A DNA stretch of 40,400 nucleotides from Rhodococcus sp. ARC_M6. GTDB lineage: Bacteria > Actinomycetota > Actinomycetes > Mycobacteriales > Mycobacteriaceae. Where the stretch lies: positions 1 through 40,400 of the forward strand of contig NZ_JALGQH010000043.1 in assembly GCF_022810305.1 (NCBI RefSeq). The letters run 5' to 3'. The stretch's first letter is position 1; each line of letters opens with the position of its first letter. Under the pieces are notes generated by a model, which worked only from the letters and a program-made list of their open reading frames with translations, searched no databases and had not been told where the DNA came from. Shown here one piece after another: positions 7,319 to 14,603 of the stretch. Position numbers and translations under genes: made by a program.

Positions 7319-7338
7319 ATGCAGTTAAATACCTGCAT
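7319..7338. promoter_or_regulatory. Inverted repeat upstream of the ArsR-SRPBCC gene
   Basis: ATGCAG (7319-7324), 8-base spacer, CTGCAT (7333-7338), ending 31 bp before the start codon in an AT-rich stretch. Position suits an ArsR autoregulatory site; binding is inferred. Confidence 0.45.
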
Positions 7339-7421
7339 GTCTACCATCAGATAACCGACCAAATAGTCCGAACTATCAACAACGTCTAGGTTCGCCTCGC
7401 GAACCTCTTGATATGCGCTGA

Positions 7422-7762
7422 TCGACGGTGTCGGTCGATATACCTCTGGTGACCACCAGCATTGTCGGGACCATGGTTGTGCTCGTTCTTTGGGGGTTGG
7501 CTACGGCAGCGTCTCGGTCTCCACGCAGTCCCGGGTTCGTATCGCCGATCCCAGGCGTGTCGAGCTGACCGCCGCACTCTGGTCCGGTGTCTTTAACCTC
7601 AGCATCGCGGTAGGCACCCTCGGCCGCGGGCTCATCGTCGACAACGCGAGCACCTCATGGGCCATGTCCGTCGCGGCAATCCTCGCACTCCTCGGCTGCT
7701 TGACCGCCATGATCGCCAGACCTCGCCAAAGCTCGGAATATATGGCAGCACCATTGCAATGA
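7422..7762 (+). pseudogene. MFS transporter, C-terminal remnant with a frameshift
   Basis: Two adjoining frames together encode the end of a DHA1-type drug/sugar efflux MFS protein. The first (from 7422) gives VDIPLVTTSIVGTMVVLVLW. After a G-run at 7492-7496 the second gives VGYGSVSVSTQSRV..VELTAALWSGVFNLSIAVGT..GLIVDNAS, the conserved last four helices, ending at 7762. Adding one G to the run restores LWGVGYGS, so a single-base loss explains the shift. Only about 114 of some 390 residues remain, and a TGA at 7419-7421 closes the frame upstream. The gene is therefore a remnant even if the shift were a sequencing error. It is divergent from the ArsR fusion. Confidence 0.72.
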
Positions 7763-7890
7763 GGACCGAAAACCACCGCGCAGCGAGAATTCTGAACCGG
7801 ACCCAGGAAGCGCCCGGGAGCCCAACTGTCTGAAAGAAGCAGGACCGTGCCGAGGTCGACGTCTACTCGTCGACCGTTCTGTTTCGATCG

Positions 7891-7924
7891 CGTAGGGATC
7901 GTAGGTCTTCGCCGACCCCCTACG
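7891..7924. terminator. Two-part hairpin past the end of the galE-like gene
   Basis: CGTAGGG (7891-7897) pairs with CCCTACG (7918-7924), enclosing GGTC (7904-7907)/GACC (7914-7917). It lies 14 bp beyond the stop of the minus-strand operon, so it probably ends that transcript. A second small hairpin, GGTCGACG/CGTCGACC, is at 7854-7875. Confidence 0.5.
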
Positions 7925-7937
7925 AAGGCTACCCAGA

Positions 7938-8972
7938 TCAGACGTGGTGTCCGTGCAGGTGTGCGTCGTGAAAAGTACTCCAAGTCAATCGACTCTCACG
8001 TACGGCCAACCAGCGCGCGGTGTCCTCAATCCCCGCTTCGAGGGTGCGCGAGGGCACCCATCCGAGTAGCTGGGCTGCGAGAGTGTTCGACGCATAGGCG
8101 CCGGCAGTGTCTCCCGGTCGTCTCGATGACGTCCTGACTACGACGGCGTGTCCGAGCACCTCTTCGAAGGCTCGGACCAGTTCCCACACCGTTGTCCCCC
8201 GTCCGCTTCCCAGATTGACGACGGTGGTGCGGGTCGAGTCGGCTGTAATCCGATCGAACCGTTCCAATGCGCGGATATGCGCGTCGGCAAGATCCCAGAC
8301 GTGGACGTAGTCGCGTACTCCGGAGCCGTCTCGCGTCGGCCAGTCCGTTCCAGCGACAGCGAAAGGTGTGCCTGTCGTATGTGCTTCGAAGAGTTTCCCC
8401 AGAGCATGCGTCGGACGCGCCGATTGCAGTCCGCTGCGCAATTCCGGATCTGTCCCCACCGGGTTGAAGTATCGAAGCGACACGGCCGACAAGTTGGTTG
8501 CTGCAACGATGTCCGCGAGCATCGATTCGAAGTGCGCCTTGCTGCGCGCGTAGGGACTCTGTGGGGCAATAACCGAGCGTTCTTCGACACATCCTCCGTC
8601 GTCGGAGGCGTACACCGCGGCCGACGAGCTGAACAGGAATCGCGTGCACCCGTTGCGGAGCAAACTCGAGATCAGTGTGAGCGCCTTGACCACGTTGTTG
8701 TCGTAGTACGCCACCGGGCTGGTTACGGAGTCTCCGACGACGATCAGCGCTGCGCAGTGAACGGTTGCCTCGATGTCGGGATGCTCGACAAAGATTGTGT
8801 CGACAAGTGCCTCGTCCGCGATGTCTCCCCGATAGAACGGGAAGCGTTGTGCGAATTCGATTCGGCCTGTCACCAGGTTGTCGAGGATCACGACATCGAT
8901 TCCGGCGTCAGCGCATCTCGACGCAATGGTGCTTCCGATGAATCCGCCACCGCCGGTGATGAGTACCTTCAC
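7938..8972 (-). CDS. galE: UDP-glucose 4-epimerase family protein (NAD-dependent epimerase)
   Basis: A 344-residue extended-SDR protein. The N-terminus MKVLITGGGGFIGS is the NAD-binding Rossmann loop. The catalytic set is present: Ser in FSSSAAVY (about 116-117) and Tyr141/Lys145 in YARSK. LRYFNPVGTDP and DGSGVRDYVHVWDLADAHI are typical of UDP-glucose/UDP-GlcNAc 4-epimerases. The GTG start at 8972 overlaps the previous stop by four bases (GTGA), so it is translationally coupled as the last gene of the operon. Interconversion of UDP-Glc/Gal or UDP-GlcNAc/GalNAc would supply the donor for the glycosyltransferase encoded upstream. The exact sugar cannot be told; a housekeeping galE elsewhere in the genome is likely. 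Confidence 0.88.
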   Translation of the reverse strand: MKVLITGGGGFIGSTIASRCADAGIDVVILDNLVTGRIEFAQRFPFYRGDIADEALVDTIFVEHPDIEATVHCAALIVVGDSVTSPVAYYDNNVVKALTLISSLLRNGCTRFLFSSSAAVYASDDGGCVEERSVIAPQSPYARSKAHFESMLADIVAATNLSAVSLRYFNPVGTDPELRSGLQSARPTHALGKLFEAHTTGTPFAVAGTDWPTRDGSGVRDYVHVWDLADAHIRALERFDRITADSTRTTVVNLGSGRGTTVWELVRAFEEVLGHAVVVRTSSRRPGDTAGAYASNTLAAQLLGWVPSRTLEAGIEDTARWLAVRESRLTWSTFHDAHLHGHHV

Positions 8973-10099
8973 GCTGCTCCCCCGGCATCTCCGAACGCAA
9001 TACGCGCACGTCGGGTGAAATGTGACAGGCGGGCGCGTGCCAATGCCAGTCCGTGTAGGTCGCGGCCTTCTCTGACGGAGAGCCTGTCCCGATCGAGGAA
9101 CAACGGCACCATCACGACGTCGCGGTAAAGTGAATGCAGGCGTGAACGATCCGCCAACCACAACGTCCAACGCCACCACAGCCGCGCGGAACGCGTAGTA
9201 CCCAGGTCATGGCGTCCGAACACCGATTCCACCGCTGCCAGGTGTGCGGTCACTGCTCGGCGGACATCACGAGGCAACGGGCGCCGCACCAGTTGCTCGA
9301 CAAGCGACGGATCGAACACCAGTAGGTAACCCACATCGAAAACGCTGTTCAGTGCAGGGTCGGCGCGAATCAGAGCGCGATCGGCAAGCCGTGCGTGCGC
9401 GATGATGTGAAGTGCGACATCGGCGACTGACAGTGTGGACGATCCCGATGTAGCGGAAATTCCTTGGGCGGCTATCTCCCTTGTCAGTGCATGACGAGCA
9501 AAGCGTGGGAGCAGATGCGAGTGGATCTCGACGGACCCGTGACGGTCGTCGCGGAGCAGTGCCGGTTCCTGGTGATCGTCATGATCGATGGAATCACTGT
9601 CTACTTCGTCGGCGAGAACCATCCGGTAGCCAAAGTCGATGATCGCGTCGTTGGCGGGCACCGCGTGAGCAGGATCGATGACCAGGAGGTCGATGTCGGT
9701 CATCCGCCTCGCCGCGGGATTGGGCCAGACCTTCCATTCGAGAAGCGCCGCACCTTTGAGCGCAACTGTCGGAAATCCCTTGCCTCGCAGCATCTCCTGC
9801 AACTCGACTCGCTGGGATTCCAAGTCCGCGATACGGAGCGCATTGCGGTGATGGACCAGACTCAAGGTTAATTCAGGACTCGAAGCGGAGGACGTGGATT
9901 CCGCGAGCATCTTCGCGAAACTTGTCGGTAAGGTCGACGCGAATCCGGCGTCGACCGCTGCGGCAGCCAGAAGTGGCAAGACTTTGTGCCGGGCGGCTGC
10001 GTCGATGAGCCGGGGCCAGTCCTCGGCGGAATATGAACGGATCAGGTCTGGCCCACCGGCAGGATCGAGCATCGCAATCAAGTACCGCGTGTCGCGCAT
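8969..10099 (-). CDS. Nucleotidyltransferase family protein (NTP_transf_5 type)
   Basis: A 376-residue protein with the landmarks of the uncharacterised nucleotidyltransferase family PF14907: VALKGAALLEWKVWPNPAAR (Lys115) and the catalytic-type MTDIDLLV with Asp135 and Asp137, then a helical C-terminal half ending in Arg-rich helices. Members often sit beside PqqD-like and HprK-like genes in peptide or polysaccharide clusters, as here. The biochemical role in those systems is not established. It overlaps the HprK-like gene by 22 bases upstream and galE by 4 downstream, so all are one transcript. The DID motif suggests nucleotide transfer to a protein or sugar acceptor; that is inference. Confidence 0.8.
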   Translation of the reverse strand: MRDTRYLIAMLDPAGGPDLIRSYSAEDWPRLIDAAARHKVLPLLAAAAVDAGFASTLPTSFAKMLAESTSSASSPELTLSLVHHRNALRIADLESQRVELQEMLRGKGFPTVALKGAALLEWKVWPNPAARRMTDIDLLVIDPAHAVPANDAIIDFGYRMVLADEVDSDSIDHDDHQEPALLRDDRHGSVEIHSHLLPRFARHALTREIAAQGISATSGSSTLSVADVALHIIAHARLADRALIRADPALNSVFDVGYLLVFDPSLVEQLVRRPLPRDVRRAVTAHLAAVESVFGRHDLGTTRSARLWWRWTLWLADRSRLHSLYRDVVMVPLFLDRDRLSVREGRDLHGLALARARLSHFTRRARIAFGDAGGAA

Positions 10100-10959
10100 G
10101 ACGCCACCAATTCGTCGACGGAAGCGACCCCGGTATCAGCATGGTGCCGAGTGAGGCTGTAGCAGGCGGTGTTCGACAGCAAGGCGGCGATGTTTCGCAA
10201 AGTCAGACCATGGCTGTCGGACCACAATGCAGACTGCTCAGCTAGCGACTGCAAAGCCGCCGCCGTGGGCATCGGCTGGATGGCTGTCTCACTGTCCCCC
10301 CACCCGTCGAGAATCAACAACACGTCGATGCCGCGTACGGCTGACGCGGCGGATGGTGGATTCGGCAGTGTTGTGGGATCGAGCGCCCAGACCGGCGGTT
10401 CGTACGGCAGAGGGAGTAGTTCGAGCGCACGGATCTCGGGGAGAACGTCGAAAGTTCCGGCCTTGATGTGTATCCGCCGCGGTAGCCCTACTGCAGCTTG
10501 CCCTCGAATGAAGATCCCTTCGTCCGAGTGAAGCTGAGCGCCCCGTAGCGCCAGTGCTAGAGCCAAAGTGGTCTTGCCGGCACCTGAATGCCCGGCAATC
10601 GCCACTCGCACCCCGCCGCAATCAACCAAAGCCGCATGTAAGCGCGTCCACCCTTCGACGCGAGCGGCCGACATGACATCCCGGTGAACTGTGCGATAGA
10701 TGCTCTCAGCGATATGCAGACCGTCGAGACCGATCAGGGTCTCCGTGTCTGTTTCGATCGTGGAATCAATCGTCACGTCCCAGCGATCCGAGGCGGATTC
10801 ATTCGGCATTATGTTCGCGTTAACCCGTTGATCGGCAGACCACGGGCTCGCGAGCTTATGGTCGATGACGCCGACCTCGGGTATCAACGTCCCGGTGACA
10901 AGGGCATCAACCCACAGGTAACGCGCGCGGATTTCCTGGGCTCCGTGTGCATTCACCAC
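10078..10959 (-). CDS. HprK-like P-loop kinase-related protein
   Basis: A 293-residue protein. A Walker A loop GHSGAGKT occupies about 123-130, followed by LHSDEG (Ser145-Asp146-Glu147), which corresponds to the SDD segment of HPr kinase/phosphorylase. The N-terminal 110 residues form a beta-rich domain (WDVTIDSTIE) with a short link containing LHAALVD. It lacks the rest of a bona fide HprK, so it belongs to the HprK-related group that co-occurs with PqqD-like and PF14907 proteins rather than to carbon catabolite control. The GTG at 10959 lies three bases after the PqqD stop; GTG 10956 is also possible. The substrate is unknown. It may phosphorylate Ser/Thr of a partner or carrier-bound peptide. 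Confidence 0.78.
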   Translation of the reverse strand: MVNAHGAQEIRARYLWVDALVTGTLIPEVGVIDHKLASPWSADQRVNANIMPNESASDRWDVTIDSTIETDTETLIGLDGLHIAESIYRTVHRDVMSAARVEGWTRLHAALVDCGGVRVAIAGHSGAGKTTLALALALRGAQLHSDEGIFIRGQAAVGLPRRIHIKAGTFDVLPEIRALELLPLPYEPPVWALDPTTLPNPPSAASAVRGIDVLLILDGWGDSETAIQPMPTAAALQSLAEQSALWSDSHGLTLRNIAALLSNTACYSLTRHHADTGVASVDELVASCATRGT

Positions 10960-10962
10960 GAT

Positions 10963-11235
10963 TCACACCAACAAACGGGAGGTGATGAATTGTCCGAGCG
11001 TTTCGTTGACGATGGACTCTGCTTCGATCACGGGGATCTCCAAGACCTCGACAACCGCGTTGACGATGTTGCCGACGGTCCGCCCGTCACACAACTCCCA
11101 CACCAACGTCGCGACAGGATTGAGATGATGCGCAATCTCGACGGAACTGTCGTACAACACAACACCGTCGGTGAGGTCGTTAGATTCGACGCTCGATGAG
11201 CGACGAGGTCTCGTATCTACCAGCAACTCGGTCAC
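10963..11235 (-). CDS. PqqD-family peptide carrier-like protein
   Basis: A 90-residue PqqD-like protein with the family hallmark VVLYDSSVEIAHHLNPVATL followed by VWELCDGRTVGNIVNAV and a C-terminal helix. PqqD folds (RiPP recognition elements) bind precursor peptides and present them to modifying enzymes. I chose GTG 11235 because AGGGAG stands five bases before it; the in-frame ATG at 11250 has no ribosome site. No radical SAM enzyme or PqqA-like peptide is nearby, so this is not PQQ synthesis. Its position between the glycosyltransferase and the kinase-like gene suggests that it escorts the substrate of this operon, perhaps the repeat protein encoded at 13392-13913. Confidence 0.83.
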   Translation of the reverse strand: MTELLVDTRPRRSSSVESNDLTDGVVLYDSSVEIAHHLNPVATLVWELCDGRTVGNIVNAVVEVLEIPVIEAESIVNETLGQFITSRLLV

Positions 11236-11264
11236 GGAATCTCCCTGCATCTGTCGGTGGACTG

Positions 11265-13361
11265 TTAATGGCCGAGTGTGAATCGTCGTGAGTAGTCGGC
11301 CTCAACCGCGCCGGCGCGGAGCAAGTCACGGTTGGTGGCGATTCCCGGTGAAAGCGAGCAGCACGTCAACGTACCGGCGACGTTGCCGTCAACCAAGAAA
11401 TCGCCGATGGTGTGGTAGCGCCCAGCCCACGTCGTATATCCCTCGACATCCGAATTCGGGTCGGGAATGGAGTCGAGAATCCGCTCGAACGCACGTGAAT
11501 GGACCAGAACGGCGTGACCGCCACGGTTTTGGGAAGCGGTACGGATCAGCGACGATCCGTCGAGCAATGAACCACTGCGAGATTTTGCATCGTGCCCCAA
11601 CTGCACCACATCCCACGAACTATGTTCGAGTTCGGTACGCGCCGATTCCAGGATCGAACTGGACACATCCAGCAAGTCGACGTCGTCGGCGGTGACGAGA
11701 ACTGAACCCCACTCCTTTTCCGCTGCCAGAGCAATCGCACGGCGCCAGGACGCTGCGAATCCGACGTCCGGGTTAGCACGGTCCTCGGACGCCGAAAGCC
11801 TCACTACCTCAGCAAGATTCCGAAGTTGATTGAATGTCCGCCACGACGAATGCCATCTGTCGATATCGGCGTCGAGGTTCACCACGACCACGCCGACCGT
11901 CGCGATTGACTCAGCCGACATCGACGTTTCATCAGTCGACAGAGCGGTTCTCGCTAGTGCCAGAGGCTGATTCAGTTCAATGTCAACGGCATCCTCAGCG
12001 AGCAACCATGCCGGCAGGCCGAATTCCGAAATTTCAGTGCCTGCGATCATTTCGGACAGCTGATCACGCAGACGCCGGTAGGCCATCTCACGCACGATCA
12101 ACGCATAGCTTGCATGGTCATCGCCCCCTGAATGGATGACGGCACTGTCTACACCGCTTGCAAGATCGTCAGCGATATTTCTGAGCTTGTATGCGAGCGC
12201 ACCGTCAAGCACAGTGTCCTCCGTCAGGAACACCACCGACTTCCAACCCAACAGAATCGCTTTGTCGATACCGGAGACGAATGCACTGGTAACCCGCCAC
12301 ATATCCGGTGTTTCGTCTGCCGGCAGCATGCGGTGGATCGCCAACTCGATCGACTCGGCTTCTCCCAGACACGAACGCCACGGAGCGATTCGACGATCAT
12401 CACTGAGTACCAGGATTCCGCCGAAAGCGAGTTCAGGCTTCTGTACACTCAACTCAGCTTGCCGACGAATGCTGGGATAGGAGCCTTCCAGAAACATCGA
12501 GAATTGGCGGTGGATGGATTCGACGTCCCAACCGATCTCTTGCCAGCCCAGCAGGTAGTTGTGAATCCGATCCGGCCAATTGATGCGGTACGGGACGCCC
12601 GACGGCCGTTCGAATCGATGCAACCAACGGAAATTCGGCAGGCAGATCACTTTTCCGCCATTGATGCGGAACTTCTCGTGAATGTAACCTTCTTCACCAC
12701 CGAATCCGGTGAAGTGCGCGTTCAACCCCGGCCAGGCACCGCGACGGCACGCAAACGAACCCAACCCTTGCATATCGATCTCGAAGGGAACCTCGGGGTT
12801 TTCCTTGGCCCGGGGGTCCACACCCCAGGCACCGAACATGCCTCGCTTCCACCGAGGTTCCATGTGGGTAGCCGCAATGTGGGAAGAATCCTGCGACAGC
12901 ATTGGACCTTGAATCAGATCGTCGGTGTCGGGATCGGCATCGAAATGGGCCAACAACGACGCCAGTGATCCGGGAGCCAAAATCACATGAGAGTCGAGAA
13001 CGAGTACATACTTTCCAGTTGCCTTGCGGAACAGAATATCTCGGACCGCGGTGGACCGAACATCCGTGAACGGAATGTACCGAAACCGCGGAATGTACTT
13101 CGCGAACGACTCCAGTATCGGCGCCGGCAACCCCTCAGGGAAATTGTCCAACAGTACGAACTCGACACGATCGAGAACTTCACGATGGTGAGTCAATATC
13201 GAATGGATCGTGAAGTACGCGCCGTCGAAATCGTCGTACGTCGCGATTGCAATCGTGAGATCTACGGACTCTCCATGGGGCGGTGTCTCCTGAACCTCCA
13301 CTGCGTCCGTGCTCTGAAGAAGCTTCAGAGCACGGTGCAGCGCGATATCGAACTCACTCAT
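11265..13361 (-). CDS. Large multi-domain glycosyltransferase (GT2/GalNAc-transferase-like plus GT25-like)
   Basis: A 698-residue cytoplasmic protein with three GT-A-like modules. Module 1 (about 35-290) starts LTIAIATYDD, carries the metal/donor motif DSH (123-125) in VLVLDSHVILAPGSL, and ends with GFGGEEGYIHEKFRINGGK and WLHRF. The DxH and GGEE pattern recalls polypeptide GalNAc-transferases and related GT2 enzymes. Module 2 (about 315-470) includes ILLGWKSVVFLTEDTVLD. Module 3 (about 486-698) starts VGVVVVNLDADIDRW and contains EWGSVLVTADDVDLLD, like GT25 enzymes. Modules 2 and 3 resemble each other around TED/ADD. The start at 13361 follows GAAGGGC, and the gene lies 30 bp after the exported repeat protein, its most likely acceptor. 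Donor and acceptor are inferred. Confidence 0.82.
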   Translation of the reverse strand: MSEFDIALHRALKLLQSTDAVEVQETPPHGESVDLTIAIATYDDFDGAYFTIHSILTHHREVLDRVEFVLLDNFPEGLPAPILESFAKYIPRFRYIPFTDVRSTAVRDILFRKATGKYVLVLDSHVILAPGSLASLLAHFDADPDTDDLIQGPMLSQDSSHIAATHMEPRWKRGMFGAWGVDPRAKENPEVPFEIDMQGLGSFACRRGAWPGLNAHFTGFGGEEGYIHEKFRINGGKVICLPNFRWLHRFERPSGVPYRINWPDRIHNYLLGWQEIGWDVESIHRQFSMFLEGSYPSIRRQAELSVQKPELAFGGILVLSDDRRIAPWRSCLGEAESIELAIHRMLPADETPDMWRVTSAFVSGIDKAILLGWKSVVFLTEDTVLDGALAYKLRNIADDLASGVDSAVIHSGGDDHASYALIVREMAYRRLRDQLSEMIAGTEISEFGLPAWLLAEDAVDIELNQPLALARTALSTDETSMSAESIATVGVVVVNLDADIDRWHSSWRTFNQLRNLAEVVRLSASEDRANPDVGFAASWRRAIALAAEKEWGSVLVTADDVDLLDVSSSILESARTELEHSSWDVVQLGHDAKSRSGSLLDGSSLIRTASQNRGGHAVLVHSRAFERILDSIPDPNSDVEGYTTWAGRYHTIGDFLVDGNVAGTLTCCSLSPGIATNRDLLRAGAVEADYSRRFTLGH

Positions 13362-13391
13362 CGTGATTTGCCCTTCGCTGCAGGCTGGTTA

Positions 13392-13913
13392 CTAGGTCGG
13401 CTCTGTCGGATCCGTTGGGGGAACCGTCGGTTCAGTCGGCACCGTGGGCTCTGTCGATTCAGTCGGTTCAGTCGGTTCAGTGTGCTCGACTGGGGGCGCA
13501 GTGGTGCCGCCTGAACCTGATGAGCTACCCGAGCTACCAGATCCCGACCCTGAGCTACCCGAGGAACCCGACGATCCCGAGCTACCCGAGGAACCTGAAC
13601 TACCCGACGACCCCGAATCTCCGGGCTGACCGGGTCCGGTCCCCCCGCCGCCATTTCCCTGGCCGCCATTACCGCCTTGGCCTGTCCCGTTTCCACCATC
13701 GCCCGACTGTCCGCCTTGGCCGTTCTGGCCCTGGCCCTGGCCGCGATTCGGAACACCAGACAGGTTGGGAGTGTCGCCCGAAGCGAAAGCTGGTGCAGCA
13801 CCTCCCAAACTGATGGACGTCACAATCGGAACCGAAACTGCCGATGCGGCTAGTACCGTCTTGACGAACTTCCGGCGACCGACCGGCACATTCTGAAATG
13901 CGTCGTTGCTCAT
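13392..13913 (-). CDS. Tat-exported low-complexity Gly/Ser/Thr/Pro repeat protein
   Basis: A 173-residue protein starting at ATG 13913 after AGGGA; an upstream in-frame start at 14003 has no ribosome site and would bury the signal. Residues 10-44 form a twin-arginine signal (VGRRKFVKTVLAA..., ending APAFA), with probable cleavage after Ala44. The mature 129 residues have three zones: Gly/Gln/Asn-rich, an uninterrupted run of seven GSS triplets followed by degenerate GS repeats, and a tail of EPT/VPT/DPT triplets ending at the C-terminus. There is no Cys, no membrane anchor and no LPXTG. Ser/Thr/Pro repeats are typical O-glycosylation acceptors, and the next gene is a glycosyltransferase. I see it as the substrate of this operon: a mucin-like surface or secreted protein. 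Confidence 0.8.
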   Translation of the reverse strand: MSNDAFQNVPVGRRKFVKTVLAASAVSVPIVTSISLGGAAPAFASGDTPNLSGVPNRGQGQGQNGQGGQSGDGGNGTGQGGNGGQGNGGGGTGPGQPGDSGSSGSSGSSGSSGSSGSSGSSGSGSGSSGSSSGSGGTTAPPVEHTEPTEPTESTEPTVPTEPTVPPTDPTEPT

Positions 13914-14320
13914 AACGTTGTCCCTGGGGTCTCGAGTGCCGAAGCACGGATCGTGACGAACTGGCAGAAACCTAGCATTCTCTGAGTAACTATTCGAGCA
14001 CACTTGCCGAACTTCGGTCTGTTTTTCGTCCGATTTATGCCAAATTGCACGTTTTTACCGTATGTTACGACCTTGAGGTTTGATCGGTGCTAACTCCCAG
14101 TTATGCCAGTCCCGAAGGTGCACCTACATGCTGCTGGGGAGCTTTCACTCACCTCAAGACGAGACTTTCGTGACTATTGTCACCCATCCTTGAAGTCGCC
14201 TCGAATTCGAATCAGGAGTACGCGGCGCGCCGCACCGGACTCTCGCTGTCGATTCCGTCGAGGCATCAGTACGGTGATGTGATCGAACCATCAGTTCGAA
14301 ATGAATGAGAGGGTGAGCAC
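13914..14320. other. 407-bp divergent intergenic region
   Basis: Separates the minus-strand glycoprotein operon from the plus-strand 36-aa membrane peptide. A distinctly AT-richer stretch at about 14020-14085 (TTTTTCGTCC, GTTTTTACCG, TATGTTACGA) probably contains the operon promoter, but I cannot place -35/-10 boxes with confidence. No convincing gene or strong palindrome was found. Confidence 0.5.
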
Positions 14321-14431
14321 ATGGATTGGGCATCAATCGGTGTAGGCGTCGGCTACGCGTCGGTCGCATTGTCGATTCTGGTTTTTGTGGGCGGATGTAT
14401 TGCGCTGTTTATCTTGTCGATTCGGCAGTAG
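14321..14431 (+). CDS. Small single-pass membrane peptide (36 aa)
   Basis: ATG 14321 is preceded by GAGGGTGAGCAC, a good ribosome site, and opens a 36-codon frame: MDWASIGVGVGYASVALSIL, then VFVGGCIALF and ILSIRQ. About 28 consecutive residues are hydrophobic or small, so it should span the membrane once with a short charged C-terminal tail (RQ) that favours a cytoplasmic C-terminus. It stands 172 bp ahead of ndh on the same strand, so a role near the respiratory chain is possible but unproven. I do not recognise a family. It is short enough to be skipped by most gene finders. Confidence 0.6.
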   Translation: MDWASIGVGVGYASVALSILVFVGGCIALFILSIRQ

Positions 14432-14603
14432 TCCACCGCGGACCGCAATCTGGCCACTCCCTGCACGAAATGATCACGGTGGGGAGTCGCCGGCTTGTTA
14501 CTGGATCGATTCCGCTCAAGGTGGACACCTGTGAACTCGCAGAGAACCTGAGCGCTCGTGGGACTACCGTAGGACCCGTCGTCTACAACTCGAGGAGCAT
14601 GGA

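Noticed and set aside
8148..9128. Long plus-strand open frame of 326 codons
   Set aside because: It lies opposite galE and the end of the nucleotidyltransferase gene, both with clear motifs. The translated sequence is Arg/Cys-rich with no domain.
10963..11235. PQQ or lasso-peptide biosynthesis because of the PqqD-like protein
   Set aside because: There is no radical SAM enzyme, PqqA-like or lasso precursor, asparagine-synthetase-like cyclase or transglutaminase-like protease in the operon.
11288..13514. Plus-strand frames opposite the glycosyltransferase gene
   Set aside because: They lack ribosome sites and domains, while the minus-strand protein has clear DSH and GGEE motifs.
13440..13625. 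Short tandem repeats at the 3' half of the exported protein gene as a non-coding satellite
   Set aside because: All units are multiples of 3 and encode GSS or EPT triplets in frame with a clear Tat signal peptide.
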